Assembly (NCBI GenBank): GCA_021018995.1 | Contig: CM037597.1 | Span: 1,315,299-1,379,298, forward strand | Length of the DNA: 64,000 nucleotides | Direction of reading: 5' to 3' | From: Chloranthus sessilifolius | Taxonomy: Eukaryota; Streptophyta; Magnoliopsida; Chloranthales; Chloranthaceae | In this document: positions 60,801-64,000 of the stretch, in pieces | Layout of the letters: each line of letters opens with the position of its first letter | Position numbering within the stretch: the stretch's first letter is position 1 | Notes under the pieces: model-generated | Seen by the model: only the letters and a program-made list of their open reading frames with translations | Told to the model about the DNA's origin: nothing | Database searches by the model: none | Position numbers and translations under genes: made by a program

Positions 60801-60825
60801 AGAGAGAAAGAACCTCTACTCCCAT
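8107..60825 (-). CDS. FC2: Ferrochelatase 2, chloroplastic (3' end off window)
   Basis: Ferrochelatase inserts ferrous iron into protoporphyrin IX, the last step of heme synthesis, on plastid membranes. Eight exons join in phase to 371 residues without a stop. Residues 1 to about 130 are Ser/Arg-rich, acid-poor and variable, as expected of a transit peptide. The catalytic core begins near residue 133 ([14 protein letters not shown]), continues with the GGGSPLR motif, and carries the metal-site histidine at 328 in FFSAHGVP. The stretch [14 protein letters not shown] and the [10 protein letters not shown] region resemble FC2 rather than FC1 of plants. The remaining C-terminus (second catalytic acid and, in FC2, an LHC-like CAB motif) would lie left of base 1. 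The gene covers at least 52.7 kb because introns 2-5 and 8 are filled with transposons. I see no damage in the coding exons, so it is probably functional. Splice sites and joins were read by eye. Confidence 0.95.
8652..8778 (-). CDS. FC2: FC2 exon 7 (residues 278-320)
   Basis: The acceptor is GATCTCCAG, the donor GAGAAG/GTACAA, and the intron before it is only 97 bases. The exon encodes [20 protein letters not shown] followed by [13 protein letters not shown], the FC2-type version of this region. Confidence 0.95.
8876..8979 (-). CDS. FC2: FC2 exon 6 (residues 244-278)
   Basis: The acceptor is TTCTTCGCAG and the donor ATTCAG/GTGATG. The exon encodes [18 protein letters not shown], a hallmark of the family. 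It ends after two bases of the Arg278 codon. Confidence 0.95.
9104..9837 (-). repeat. Copia 3' LTR interrupted by an L1 3' end
   Basis: Both outer segments (9104-9283 and about 9785-9837) match the LTR at 22329-22570, with TGTTAGAATA at one end and CATCTAACTCA at the other. The roughly 500 bases between are L1-derived. Confidence 0.8.
9284..9784 (+). mobile_element. L1 3' end inserted in copia LTR
   Basis: Encodes the L1 ORF2 C-terminus, [22 protein letters not shown]...[12 protein letters not shown], ending WEDGCG and a stop at about 9517. A 3' UTR, a short poly(A) near 9724 and an (AT)n run follow. ATATGCTACT occurs on both sides, fitting a target duplication. It is 5'-truncated by several kilobases. 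Confidence 0.8.
9838..10109 (-). pseudogene. Copia RNase H C-terminus and polypurine tract
   Basis: The continuation of the copia RNase H beyond the gypsy insertion: [28 protein letters not shown]. It ends at the tract GAGGGGGAG, read on the minus strand, directly against the LTR. Confidence 0.85.
10110..11002 (+). repeat. Gypsy 5' LTR
   Basis: The 893-base LTR begins TGACGGGGACGCCAC and ends CGCGTCA. It contains a CG-rich stretch of TCGCGCGAGCGA units (10249-10312) and a TATATATAG box near 10407. It differs from the 3' LTR by scattered substitutions and indels. Confidence 0.92.
11007..11018 (+). promoter_or_regulatory. Gypsy primer-binding site (initiator Met tRNA)
   Basis: An exact TGGTATCAGAGC lies five bases after the LTR end. 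Confidence 0.95.
11136..12180 (+). pseudogene. Gypsy GAG
   Basis: Starts [17 protein letters not shown] and includes the capsid-type segment [23 protein letters not shown] and [25 protein letters not shown] zinc knuckle [14 protein letters not shown] lies at about 12082-12123. In-frame stops at 11259, 11700 and 11793 plus a frameshift near 11800 break it. Confidence 0.92.
12184..12735 (+). pseudogene. Gypsy protease
   Basis: The active-site motif reads [12 protein letters not shown] near 12361, with Ser where many proteases have Ala after DSG. The second conserved element is [13 protein letters not shown]. It is a pepsin-fold retroviral-type aspartic protease and continues in frame from the GAG end. 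Confidence 0.85.
12732..13790 (+). pseudogene. Gypsy reverse transcriptase
   Basis: Contains [51 protein letters not shown] and, after a TGA at 13353 and a frameshift, the catalytic YFDDILIYS near 13395-13420. FLGFIIS and [18 protein letters not shown] follow in another frame. Confidence 0.92.
13787..14130 (+). pseudogene. Gypsy RNase H
   Basis: [25 protein letters not shown] carries the first catalytic Asp. YDKEFYAVV- and HEALRFL-like parts follow in shifted frames around 13940-14070. Confidence 0.85.
14135..15100 (+). pseudogene. Gypsy integrase
   Basis: Zinc-binding HHCC region: [16 protein letters not shown] ... CHTCQMSK (14390-14530). Core: [16 protein letters not shown] with Asp, [10 protein letters not shown] with Asp, and [14 protein letters not shown] with Glu (14600-14950), a DDE set. 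Stops at about 14590 and 14958 interrupt the reading. Confidence 0.92.
15101..15732 (+). pseudogene. Gypsy integrase C-terminus and chromodomain
   Basis: The [19 protein letters not shown] and [12 protein letters not shown] blocks are the usual integrase tail. A chromodomain-like segment follows, FQKYLVK, stop, [11 protein letters not shown] and [16 protein letters not shown] (15570-15695). A chromodomain places the element with the chromoviruses, which can target chromatin. Confidence 0.75.
15733..16673 (+). repeat. Gypsy 3' LTR
   Basis: The 941-base LTR begins TGACGGGGACGCCAC and ends GCGTCA. It is longer than the 5' copy because its TCGCGCGAGCGA block (15875-15990) is expanded by about 60 bases, and it lacks about 11 bases near its end. 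Confidence 0.92.
16674..18690 (-). pseudogene. Copia reverse transcriptase and start of RNase H
   Basis: The RT start is [21 protein letters not shown] (18670-18600) with [13 protein letters not shown]. After an insertion at 17384-18400, [24 protein letters not shown] (near 17220-17180) and [16 protein letters not shown] follow. RNase H is [15 protein letters not shown] and [19 protein letters not shown] (16890-16740). It is cut at 16674 by the gypsy element and resumes at 10109. Confidence 0.85.
17384..18400. mobile_element. Non-autonomous element with GGCG-rich ends, inside copia RT
   Basis: Splits the copia RT. The left end has repeated GGCGAGG/CATGGCGA motifs (17390-17445), and the right end the same in inverted orientation (CCATGGCGTCGCCAT, 18345-18360). 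The interior holds a GA-rich stretch (17835-17960) and an array of AT palindromes of TTATAACTTATAA type (18170-18290). Exact ends and target duplication are not clear; some copia sequence seems lost at the junction. Confidence 0.55.
18700..18863. mobile_element. hAT-type MITE 2 inside copia RT
   Basis: About 163 bases flanked by the 8-base direct repeat GAATAGAG (18692-18699 and 18864-18871). Ends are AAGGATCAAAAT (18701) and ATATTGATCCTT (to 18862), the same termini as MITE 1 at 136-457. It contains two copies of TTTCGGTTTCGGTGGGGAC. It is non-coding. Confidence 0.75.
18880..20145 (-). pseudogene. Copia integrase
   Basis: The HHCC finger region is seen as [14 protein letters not shown]...CKICQLSRH (20110-19970). 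The catalytic core follows with [22 protein letters not shown] and [12 protein letters not shown] (19945-19820). The C-terminal part [22 protein letters not shown] is at 19375-19310. Stops interrupt between blocks. Confidence 0.85.
20780..21750 (-). pseudogene. Copia GAG
   Basis: The N-terminal part near 21545-21420 reads [18 protein letters not shown] and [14 protein letters not shown], typical of copia GAG. The middle reads [20 protein letters not shown] and VSSARELCL (21400-21300). A zinc knuckle-like [17 protein letters not shown] lies near 20820-20770, with its first cysteine changed. Frames are broken. Confidence 0.8.
22314..22325 (-). promoter_or_regulatory. Copia primer-binding site
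   Basis: TGGTATTAGAGC, one mismatch from the initiator-Met tRNA-complementary TGGTATCAGAGC, lies three bases after the LTR end. Confidence 0.85.
22329..22570 (-). repeat. Copia 5' LTR
   Basis: The 242-base LTR reads TGTTAGAATG...CATCTAACTCA on the minus strand. It aligns with the LTR at 9104-9837 once the L1 insertion there is removed. Part of it was copied again at 22796-22945 by a later tandem duplication. Confidence 0.85.
22421..23172. repeat. Tandem duplication across the copia LTR-intron junction
   Basis: Two direct copies of about 375 bases: 22421-22795 and 22796-23172. Each begins in the copia LTR (CCTTTTGTTATTAGTATATA) and runs through the LTR end into intron sequence (GTGCCAACACT...TTGTTATG). 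The copies differ at roughly one base in fifteen, so the duplication postdates the copia insertion. Confidence 0.9.
23262..23363 (-). CDS. FC2: FC2 exon 5 (residues 210-243)
   Basis: The exon lies between CTGTTTCAG and GATCAG/GTAAAT. Its 34 codons include [17 protein letters not shown], the conserved ferrochelatase segment around the porphyrin pocket. Both junctions are phase 0. Confidence 0.95.
23400..23754. other. FC2 intron 4 sequence next to exon 5
   Basis: AT-rich and non-coding, containing the region just upstream of the exon 5 acceptor. Nothing else is recognised. Confidence 0.5.
23755..25020. other. Organelle-like DNA, candidate NUMT
   Basis: Composition differs from the flanks: near-balanced bases, no TE motifs, and the purine-rich text typical of plant mitochondrial intergenic DNA (for example GGAGGGAAAGGGGCAAATG near 24785). 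No mitochondrial gene is recognised, and the 105-residue open frame on the minus strand at 24985-24668 matches nothing I know. Assignment rests on general look only. Confidence 0.4.
25375..26935 (-). mobile_element. GC-rich LTR retrotransposon remnant
   Basis: Much more GC-rich than its surroundings. On the minus strand TGGTATCAGAG (25531-25521) looks like a primer-binding site, which would make 25532 to about 26935 a 5' LTR. Between 26270 and 26760 short units of CGCGTGCC-n-TGGCACCGC type recur about a dozen times. No coding domain is found. Boundaries are uncertain. Confidence 0.45.
26960..29850 (+). mobile_element. Decayed L1, plus strand (EN to C-terminal zinc region)
   Basis: A different and older L1 lineage than the minus-strand copies. 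Order: [11 protein letters not shown] (EN end, 27010), [30 protein letters not shown] (RT, 28300-28380), PSTYLGLPI (28655), [23 protein letters not shown] (28780), [20 protein letters not shown] (28965) and [19 protein letters not shown] (29670). Frequent stops and frameshifts occur; about 40 bases around the RT catalytic box are degenerate. Confidence 0.85.
29860..31170. other. Non-coding, with L1 tail, (AT)n and a possible hAT end
   Basis: At 30170-30330 there is an L1-like 3' end (GGGGGTTTCAGGGGGGG...TTGTATTATTG...TTAATGAAAG). A run of about 25 AT dinucleotides lies at 30589-30640. At 30740-30805 CCTTAGGCCTTAGG...GTGCGCCTAGTGCC resembles one end of a common plant hAT MITE, but no partner end is found. 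29860-30060 could be organelle-derived. FC2 exon 4 follows at 31175. Confidence 0.45.
31175..31318 (-). CDS. FC2: FC2 exon 4 (residues 162-209)
   Basis: The acceptor ATGACAG precedes [16 protein letters not shown], and the exon encodes exactly 48 codons, including [23 protein letters not shown], a highly conserved ferrochelatase block. It ends GATGCACAG followed by GCATGA, so the donor dinucleotide is GC instead of GT. The next exon starts with Ala in the correct phase, making this a GC-AG intron. Confidence 0.95.
31981..38187 (-). mobile_element. L1-type LINE D, near full length
   Basis: A 6.2-kb minus-strand L1 in FC2 intron 3, flanked by a perfect 16-base target duplication TTCCAATGGAGTACCT (31965-31980 and 38188-38203). 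The poly(A) tail (T18 on the plus strand) is at 31981-31998. ORF1 starts right at the 5' end, and ORF2 starts at 35743. Frameshifts break both ORFs. The intact duplication suggests moderate age. Confidence 0.95.
32147..35743 (-). pseudogene. LINE D ORF2 (EN, RT, zinc region)
   Basis: APE endonuclease: [14 protein letters not shown] near 35640-35590, and LDKFL and [10 protein letters not shown] near 35170-35060. [47 protein letters not shown], and [12 protein letters not shown], where the catalytic YADD is changed to YADG (33690). C-terminal zinc region [18 protein letters not shown] and [15 protein letters not shown] (32500-32230), ending at a stop at about 32147. Confidence 0.9.
35873..38188 (-). 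pseudogene. LINE D ORF1 with RanBP2-like zinc finger
   Basis: ORF1 proteins bind LINE RNA. The N-terminus ([19 protein letters not shown]...) has a zinc-finger pattern W-x-C-x2-C-x3-N-x6-C at 38158-38090, with the last Cys at C-x4-C. A segment like the plant DUF4283/RRM ORF1 core follows ([44 protein letters not shown]; 37485-37310). The C-terminal block [23 protein letters not shown] is at 35990-35880. Stops and frameshifts separate the blocks. Confidence 0.75.
38290..40190. other. FC2 intron 3, non-coding, small hairpin and (ATT)n
   Basis: A strong hairpin lies at 38413-38464, with arms TGGAGCTCCACG and CGTGGAGCTCCA. An (ATT)10 microsatellite lies at about 39480-39512. At 39060-39190 a TATTATACG/AAATACG-type motif recurs. 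No coding remnants are seen. Confidence 0.6.
40262..40586 (-). CDS. FC2: FC2 exon 3 (residues 53-161, start of catalytic core)
   Basis: A polypyrimidine tract followed by CCACAG forms the acceptor at 40588-40587, and the donor is GATCCG/GTAATT. The exon encodes 108 full codons. The first 79 are poorly conserved (transit peptide and linker); the last 29 are the ferrochelatase signature [12 protein letters not shown] and the [11 protein letters not shown] block. It lies between two giant introns, 8.9 kb downstream and 18.3 kb upstream. Confidence 0.95.
41157..41345. repeat. (AT)n and a short foldback element
   Basis: About 19 AT dinucleotides at 41160-41198. A foldback follows, in which ATTGGCTGCA (from 41252) pairs with TGCAGCCAAT (to 41311), and inside it TGCCTTTGA pairs with TCAAAGGCA. 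It may be a very small MITE. Confidence 0.6.
41545..41679. repeat. 135-base palindrome in FC2 intron 2
   Basis: Two 67-base arms (41545-41611 and 41613-41679) around a single central base at 41612, with only about two mismatches. The centre is CCATCTAGG-G-CCTAGATGG. Transcribed in the FC2 pre-mRNA, it could form a long hairpin about 1 kb upstream of the exon 3 acceptor. Confidence 0.95.
41690..43970. other. FC2 intron 2, non-coding with long (TA)n
   Basis: Contains a TA run of about 37 units at 42808-42881. A roughly 50-base direct repeat GTGGATCCAGACTTTCTCGAAGG occurs at 42469 and 42540. No protein remnants are recognised. Confidence 0.6.
43975..44525. repeat. Tandem repeat of 191 bases within RTE endonuclease
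   Basis: A diverged first copy (43975-44148) and two near-identical copies with a 191-base period. Each carries a hairpin, TTATGATGGTTAAAA-TTG-TTTTAACCATCATAA (44150-44182 and 44341-44373), between duplicated endonuclease coding segments. Confidence 0.85.
43975..44798 (+). mobile_element. RTE-type LINE, 5' part (endonuclease)
   Basis: Plus-strand RTE endonuclease remnants: [70 protein letters not shown] and [10 protein letters not shown] segment after GDFKGHV is repeated in tandem (see repeat). The coding sequence breaks at 44798 and resumes at 56838. Confidence 0.85.
45180..48934 (-). pseudogene. LINE B ORF2 (EN, RT, zinc region)
   Basis: Endonuclease start [16 protein letters not shown]; DxN as [12 protein letters not shown] as [10 protein letters not shown]. 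One TAA at 47700-47702 separates a 252-codon EN stretch from a 483-codon RT stretch in the same frame. RT has [64 protein letters not shown] and an intact [12 protein letters not shown]. After 46221 the frame shifts. [18 protein letters not shown] is at 45690-45640. Confidence 0.92.
48897..51532 (-). pseudogene. LINE B ORF1 with RanBP2-like zinc finger
   Basis: The N-terminus has the same finger as LINE D: GDWICS, stop, [17 protein letters not shown] (51496-51428), with an in-frame TGA at 51481-51479. Weak DUF4283-like traces follow ([16 protein letters not shown] near 50680-50630). The C-terminal part [29 protein letters not shown] and [17 protein letters not shown] is at 49200-49010. Frame breaks are frequent in the middle. 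Confidence 0.75.
51680..51985. other. Non-coding left flank of the minisatellite
   Basis: Begins with AAATAAATAAATAAAGAAGAAGAAG simple sequence, then unique DNA with a TATTTATA box near 51832. It may be the leading part of an unknown element whose body is the minisatellite. No coding remnant is seen. Confidence 0.4.
51986..53465. repeat. Minisatellite of about 48 palindromic units
   Basis: Tandem units of about 28-32 bases, typically TATCCACCTAGGTGGATA then AGTATTTTTC, or AGCCACCTAGGTGGCT then AGGTATATTTTCT. Each unit centres on the self-complementary CCACCTAGGTGG. Two main stem versions (ATCC/GGAT and AGCC/GGCT) keep pairing, while mixed units also occur. It has no open frame and lies in FC2 intron 2. 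Confidence 0.95.
53466..53619. other. Non-coding right flank of the minisatellite
   Basis: Unique AT-rich sequence with CTATAAATAG near 53532, a TATA-like motif, and a T/C-rich run. With 51680-51985 it may belong to one unidentified element. Confidence 0.4.
53620..56176 (-). mobile_element. Inverted L1 segment F (EN to end of RT)
   Basis: Minus-strand L1 from mid-endonuclease ([22 protein letters not shown], 56150) through SDHRPVLL, the linker [18 protein letters not shown] ([47 protein letters not shown]) to [21 protein letters not shown] and [11 protein letters not shown] near 53660. It has no 3' UTR or tail. Its 5' side meets the plus-strand 3' part of L1 E at a short palindrome (CACACCTTGATCGCATCAAG, 56166 onward). 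Confidence 0.88.
56838..58810 (+). mobile_element. RTE-type LINE, 3' part (RT and C-terminus)
   Basis: Continues the RTE from 44798. Blocks in broken frames: [38 protein letters not shown] (57270-57330), [22 protein letters not shown] (57500-57560), FVFHDH, a degenerate ADD box and the C-terminal [20 protein letters not shown] (58735-58790). It has heavy frameshifting and is older than the L1s. Confidence 0.8.
58913..59021 (-). CDS. FC2: FC2 exon 2 (residues 17-53, transit peptide)
   Basis: The acceptor is TTATAGTAG and the donor ACCAG/GTACTT. The exon has 109 bases, phase 1 in and phase 2 out, and encodes a Ser-, Thr- and Arg-rich, acid-poor segment ([19 protein letters not shown]...). With exon 1 it gives 52 codons plus AG, completed by the first G of exon 3 as Arg53. 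No alternative frame is open across both junctions. Confidence 0.85.
59958..60522 (-). mobile_element. TRIM retrotransposon array with three LTRs
   Basis: Three LTRs of about 150 bases (59958-60103, 60160-60309, 60372-60522) read TGTTGGGTCC...GATCCTACA on the minus strand. Two short internal regions of 56 and 62 bases separate them. The right internal region holds a PBS-like TGGTATTAGAGC (60371-60360) and ends in a purine run before the next LTR. A perfect 5-base duplication CATAA flanks the whole array (59953-59957 and 60523-60527). It is non-coding and lies in FC2 intron 1. Confidence 0.85.
60523..60776. other. FC2 intron 1 next to exon 1
   Basis: Non-coding, with a (GA)9 run at about 60680-60696. 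It includes the donor of intron 1 at 60776. Confidence 0.5.
60777..60825 (-). CDS. FC2: FC2 exon 1 (start codon, residues 1-16 plus one base)
   Basis: The ATG at 60825-60823 begins [16 protein letters not shown], a Ser/Leu-rich start fitting a plastid transit peptide. The exon ends in CTCAAT with a strong donor, GTAAGT, at 60776-60771. The last base T joins GG of exon 2 to make Trp17. A TATA box about 60 bases upstream supports this as the first exon. An in-frame ATG also exists in exon 2 (Met34), so a shorter protein from alternative initiation cannot be excluded. Confidence 0.85.
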
Positions 60826-61130
60826 GTTCAAACCCTAATTAACAAAAGAATTTAGAAGTTGCAGAGAGCAGGAGATGCAGTGTTTTATACTAGATGGTCT
60901 GATGTAGTAAGAGTGGGTTAGCTTCTCTCTCTCTCTCTACTTTCTCTCTCTCTAAAAAAGTAGATAGGAGAGGGTTGGACGAAGAGAATGTATAACAGCA
61001 ACTAATAATCTCTAACGGTTGGTTGGCTGATGTGGCGGTCATTTTCTCCAGTTTACCTGGATAGACGTCCAAAGATCTTTTCTATACTTCTCCGAAATGA
61101 TCTAGTGTTGAGCGTACCACGTGCATCTCT
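60826..61130 (-). promoter_or_regulatory. FC2: FC2 promoter region
   Basis: Reading on the minus strand, a TATAAAA box lies at 60889-60883, about 60 bases before the ATG, which implies a short leader of roughly 30 bases. Upstream, at about 60925-60955, are two CT/GA runs of the kind common in plant core promoters. A G-box (CACGTG) lies at 61118-61123. The transcription start is inferred from spacing only. Confidence 0.6.
61118..61123. promoter_or_regulatory. G-box CACGTG upstream of FC2
   Basis: A perfect CACGTG palindrome lies about 230 bases upstream of the TATA box. G-boxes bind bZIP/bHLH factors of light signalling, which would suit a tetrapyrrole gene. A single 6-mer can occur by chance. 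Confidence 0.4.
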
Positions 61131-61600
61131 GATGTATGATTCTCAGTGCTGCTTCTTTTTAAGATTCAAAAGTGTTTCTACATCTCAAACCGTCTAAAGG
61201 CATTGACTTTTAACGGGTTATGCTATTGCCTCTCCAACATTTACTTAAGTCGTTTCAAAGTATTGGAAGAATAGTGACAAATTTCTTTTGGATAAATTTC
61301 AAGAAAATTAGAAAAGTTTCGGAAAAATGGTGGGGAGTACAAAAAGTATTAAATATAAATTATATTTAGACTCCATAAAAAATGTATTTATTATTTTTTA
61401 AATGACAAAAATTAGAAAAGATTTATTAATTTCGGTAAAATTTTGTTAGTTTCGCCGAAATTAAAGAAATTTCAACAATTTTGAAGAAATCATTGATGTT
61501 TCGTCTGACTCTTGTTTCAGTAAATTTCGAAGAAATTTCAGAGAAATTTGTCACTATGATTGGAAACACACCCATGTTAGATATTGGACATTCTGACTAA
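61130..61600. other. Upstream non-coding DNA with AAATTTC-type repeats
   Basis: From 61270 to 61555 short motifs such as GAAATTTC, TTTCGGTAAAATTT and TTTCGCCGAAATT recur in both orientations. No coding sequence is visible. Confidence 0.5.
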
Positions 61601-61616
61601 GTTAGTCTACAATGGG

Positions 61617-61724
61617 CATGAGTGGACATCCCAATCCGGAGTGACTTGCACTGATTTTTATGTATTGAAAGTTCGTGCAAGTCACTCAGTCACATGGACA
61701 TGTGGACTGCGATGTCCACTCATG
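61617..61724. mobile_element. Foldback element (small MITE) upstream of FC2
   Basis: Outer arms CATGAGTGGACATC (61617-61630) and GATGTCCACTCATG (61711-61724) pair perfectly. Inner arms GAGTGACTTGCAC (61639-61651) and GTGCAAGTCACTC (61675-61687) also pair. Further short repeats of TGGACA flank it. It is non-coding. Confidence 0.65.
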
Positions 61725-64000
61725 ATTAGTGGACACCTATTTTAAACTTTTCTACTCTTTTCCGCAAGCATCTCAAATCTCAAATTCTCTAACCACCCAA
61801 AGTAGTGTTGATGTGCTATGCAGAAAACCGACCCAAATGGTCTGCCCGACTGAAATTAATCGAAATTTCGGGTTTCAGTCAGTTTTTAGTCTTATCAGTT
61901 CGATTTTGGTGTGTGAGGTTTTAGGAAATCGGGTTATTGGCTTTGGTTTTATGTTTATTCTACCAAAAACCAAACCGATAAGAGTTGCAAAGTTCGAACC
62001 AATAAGAGTTGCAAAGTACAAACAACAAAATGAGATTACAATTATAAACATTTCTGTTGCGTTACATGTCCAATCCCGATTAGACGATAAATATTGAGGT
62101 TTAGAAGTCTAAAACCGACCGAACCGAATGGATCTGTTTTGGGTCGGTTTATAAGCATATCAGTTCGGTTTTGATTCCAGTAAACCAGAAATTGATACAT
62201 ATCAGTTTGGTTTTGGTTTAGCCTGAAAACTGACCTGACCCTATAACACCCCTAATCCAAAGCGACTCCTCATCGCTTTTAAATTTTGATCAATGTCATT
62301 GGCCTTTAAAGATGAAAGGAAGTAGGGCTGTCAATGGATCGGGTAGGTTTGGGTCGGGTAAAAATTTGGCTGCTCAAACCCTTTGAGGCCCGGAGCGACC
62401 CAACCAGACTACAGGTCAAGCATTACGCGTTTGACTTGACTCGAATTCCTAAATCAAATACCTGATGCCTGACACGACAGTTCGGGTCAGGTCCGTCAGT
62501 CGGTTGGGCTGGGTCGTCAAGTCTTTGTTTCCTCTGATTGAGCGGATCAGATTAACGGGTGGGTCAGCAGGTCGAATCAACAAGTGAGGTAGTCGGGTAT
62601 GACTTGATCTGGGCATATATGACCCAATATGACCTATATCAAACTGGGGGTAATATCGTATTTGGTGGGGGCTAACCCGATACGCATCAATCAACAATAT
62701 ATCGGATATTCCCAATATTTGAAACCATGAAATAAACTTGTTTTTTTTTCAAATGATCTTACACCATCCGTATCATATATGTTATAAGTGATTCAACTAG
62801 CGGCCATGATTGTTAGATGCCTCAGCTAAACAATATGCTCATGATCATAAGATTGAACTTCAATTTCAATTGTGATAAAAATTTGCGCAAGCGCGTATTT
62901 TAGCTTGCATTGATCGAATGATTCAGATCTTTTATGCGATAATTTTAGATTGCATGAATCAGATGGTCAAACCGATCTATTAGATTGATGAAAGATGTGT
63001 ACCACCGGTCTAAAATCTAGAGATCGATCAATCAGGGATTCCTGACCAGTTGATCGCTCAGGAATATTTTCTGATCGGCAAAATTTTTTGACAAATATGT
63101 CCGAGCAGTATGGATTTACGGTCGATCGACCAGCCAGGAATCTTCATCGACCCACCTCTAAATTTCAGTTACATGATGCACATCTTTCATCAATCCAACG
63201 CATCAGTTGGACCATCAGATCCATATAATCCAGACTAAGGTCAAATCTATCCAAATATTACCCCCTCCTCCCCCATTCGATACAAGGGTCAAATATCAGG
63301 GCATATCGGCCCCATTTCGAAGACCAATCCAATAGATTTGCCCCACACAATACTATTAACCTTGATTCAATATAGGGTCAAATATTTGGTCAAATTAGTT
63401 AAATGGGTCATATCGGGTCATTGGGCCATATCATGTCATACAGACCAATATCAAATAATTTTTAAATTATTCTAAATTATTTATTTATTTTTAAAATATT
63501 TTATTAAAAATTAATTAAAAATATTAATCAGTGATATACATGCAATTTTTGAACCGGAAAATGGGTCAACCAATTAGTGACTGAAACTGGCTCAAAATAA
63601 AAAAAGTCGATGGTCACTGAAATCAAAAAGCAATTGGTAAGATTAAAAAACCAACCCAAAATTAAAAAACAAAAAATAAAACATAAATAAAAAGTAATTG
63701 AAATATGTTTCAATAATGGACATCCACTTAAACTATTTGGATTAATCACATATATGTGTCTAAATGTACATCAATAGTGTAAAATCAAATGAATATTTCA
63801 GTGGTATATGATCATTAAACACCAATTTTTCATCTTATTCCATGTCATTGAGACATCTCACCGAGATGCGAGACGACTCGCGCATCGGCCCTATCAGATA
63901 CGTCCCGGGTTTTCGATATTTAAAATCAGGATATGGCACCTTATACTTAGGAGTGCCTTTATATCTACCGACCAAATCTTTGAGTTCACCCATGCTAAAA
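61725..64000. other. Upstream intergenic DNA, no gene seen
   Basis: AT-rich, with repeated GGTTCGGTTTTG/CAGTTCGGTTTTGG motifs (61860-62240) and GGGTCGGGT/GACCCAAT motifs (62340-62660 and 63240-63440), resembling degraded hAT or other MITE interiors. At 62995-63140 GATCGATCAATCAGG and GGTCGATCGACCAG form short dyads. No open frame looks real. Confidence 0.5.

Overview
This is nuclear DNA from a flowering plant. It has GT-AG spliced exons of a plastid-targeted enzyme separated by multi-kilobase introns, plus plant-type L1 and RTE LINEs, Ty1/copia and chromodomain Ty3/gypsy retrotransposons, a TRIM, hAT-type MITEs and microsatellites. The very long TE-packed introns resemble those of woody or early-diverging angiosperms, but the species cannot be fixed from this window.

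The only host gene I can support is ferrochelatase 2 (FC2; last step of heme synthesis, plastid). It lies on the minus strand from its ATG at 60825 to beyond the left edge of the window. Eight coding exons (60825-60777, 59021-58913, 40586-40262, 31318-31175, 23363-23262, 8979-8876, 8778-8652, 8259-8107) join in phase to give the first 371 residues with no stop; the C-terminal exons lie to the left of base 1. Introns 2 to 5 measure 18.3, 8.9, 7.8 and 14.3 kb, almost all transposon. Intron 4 appears to use a GC donor. The promoter side (60826 onward) has a TATA box, GA/CT repeats and a G-box.

Layout, left to right. 1-2900: minus-strand L1 interrupted by an hAT MITE. 2976-8000: small repeats, a MITE, L1 fragments and microsatellites. 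8107-8979: three FC2 exons. 9104-22570 (intron 5): a minus-strand copia element, itself invaded by an L1 3' end, a complete chromovirus-type gypsy element (10110-16673, LTRs, PBS, 5-bp near-matched target duplication), a GGCG-rich non-autonomous element and a second hAT MITE; its 5' LTR junction is tandemly duplicated. 23755-25020: organelle-like DNA. 25375-26935: GC-rich LTR remnant. 26960-29850: decayed plus-strand L1. 31981-38187 (intron 3): a near full-length L1 with a 16-bp target duplication. 40587-58912 (intron 2): a 135-bp palindrome and an RTE LINE cut in two by a 12-kb nest (outer L1; a full-length 6.5-kb minus-strand L1; a 1.5-kb minisatellite of palindromic units; an inverted L1 segment). 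59958-60522 (intron 1): a TRIM array with three LTRs. 61130-64000: upstream non-coding DNA.

The most unusual items are a RanBP2-like zinc finger at the N-terminus of ORF1 in two separate L1 copies, the self-complementary minisatellite, the three-LTR TRIM, the long intronic palindrome and the GC-AG intron. Apart from FC2, every coding segment belongs to a mobile element and nearly all are broken by stops or frameshifts.
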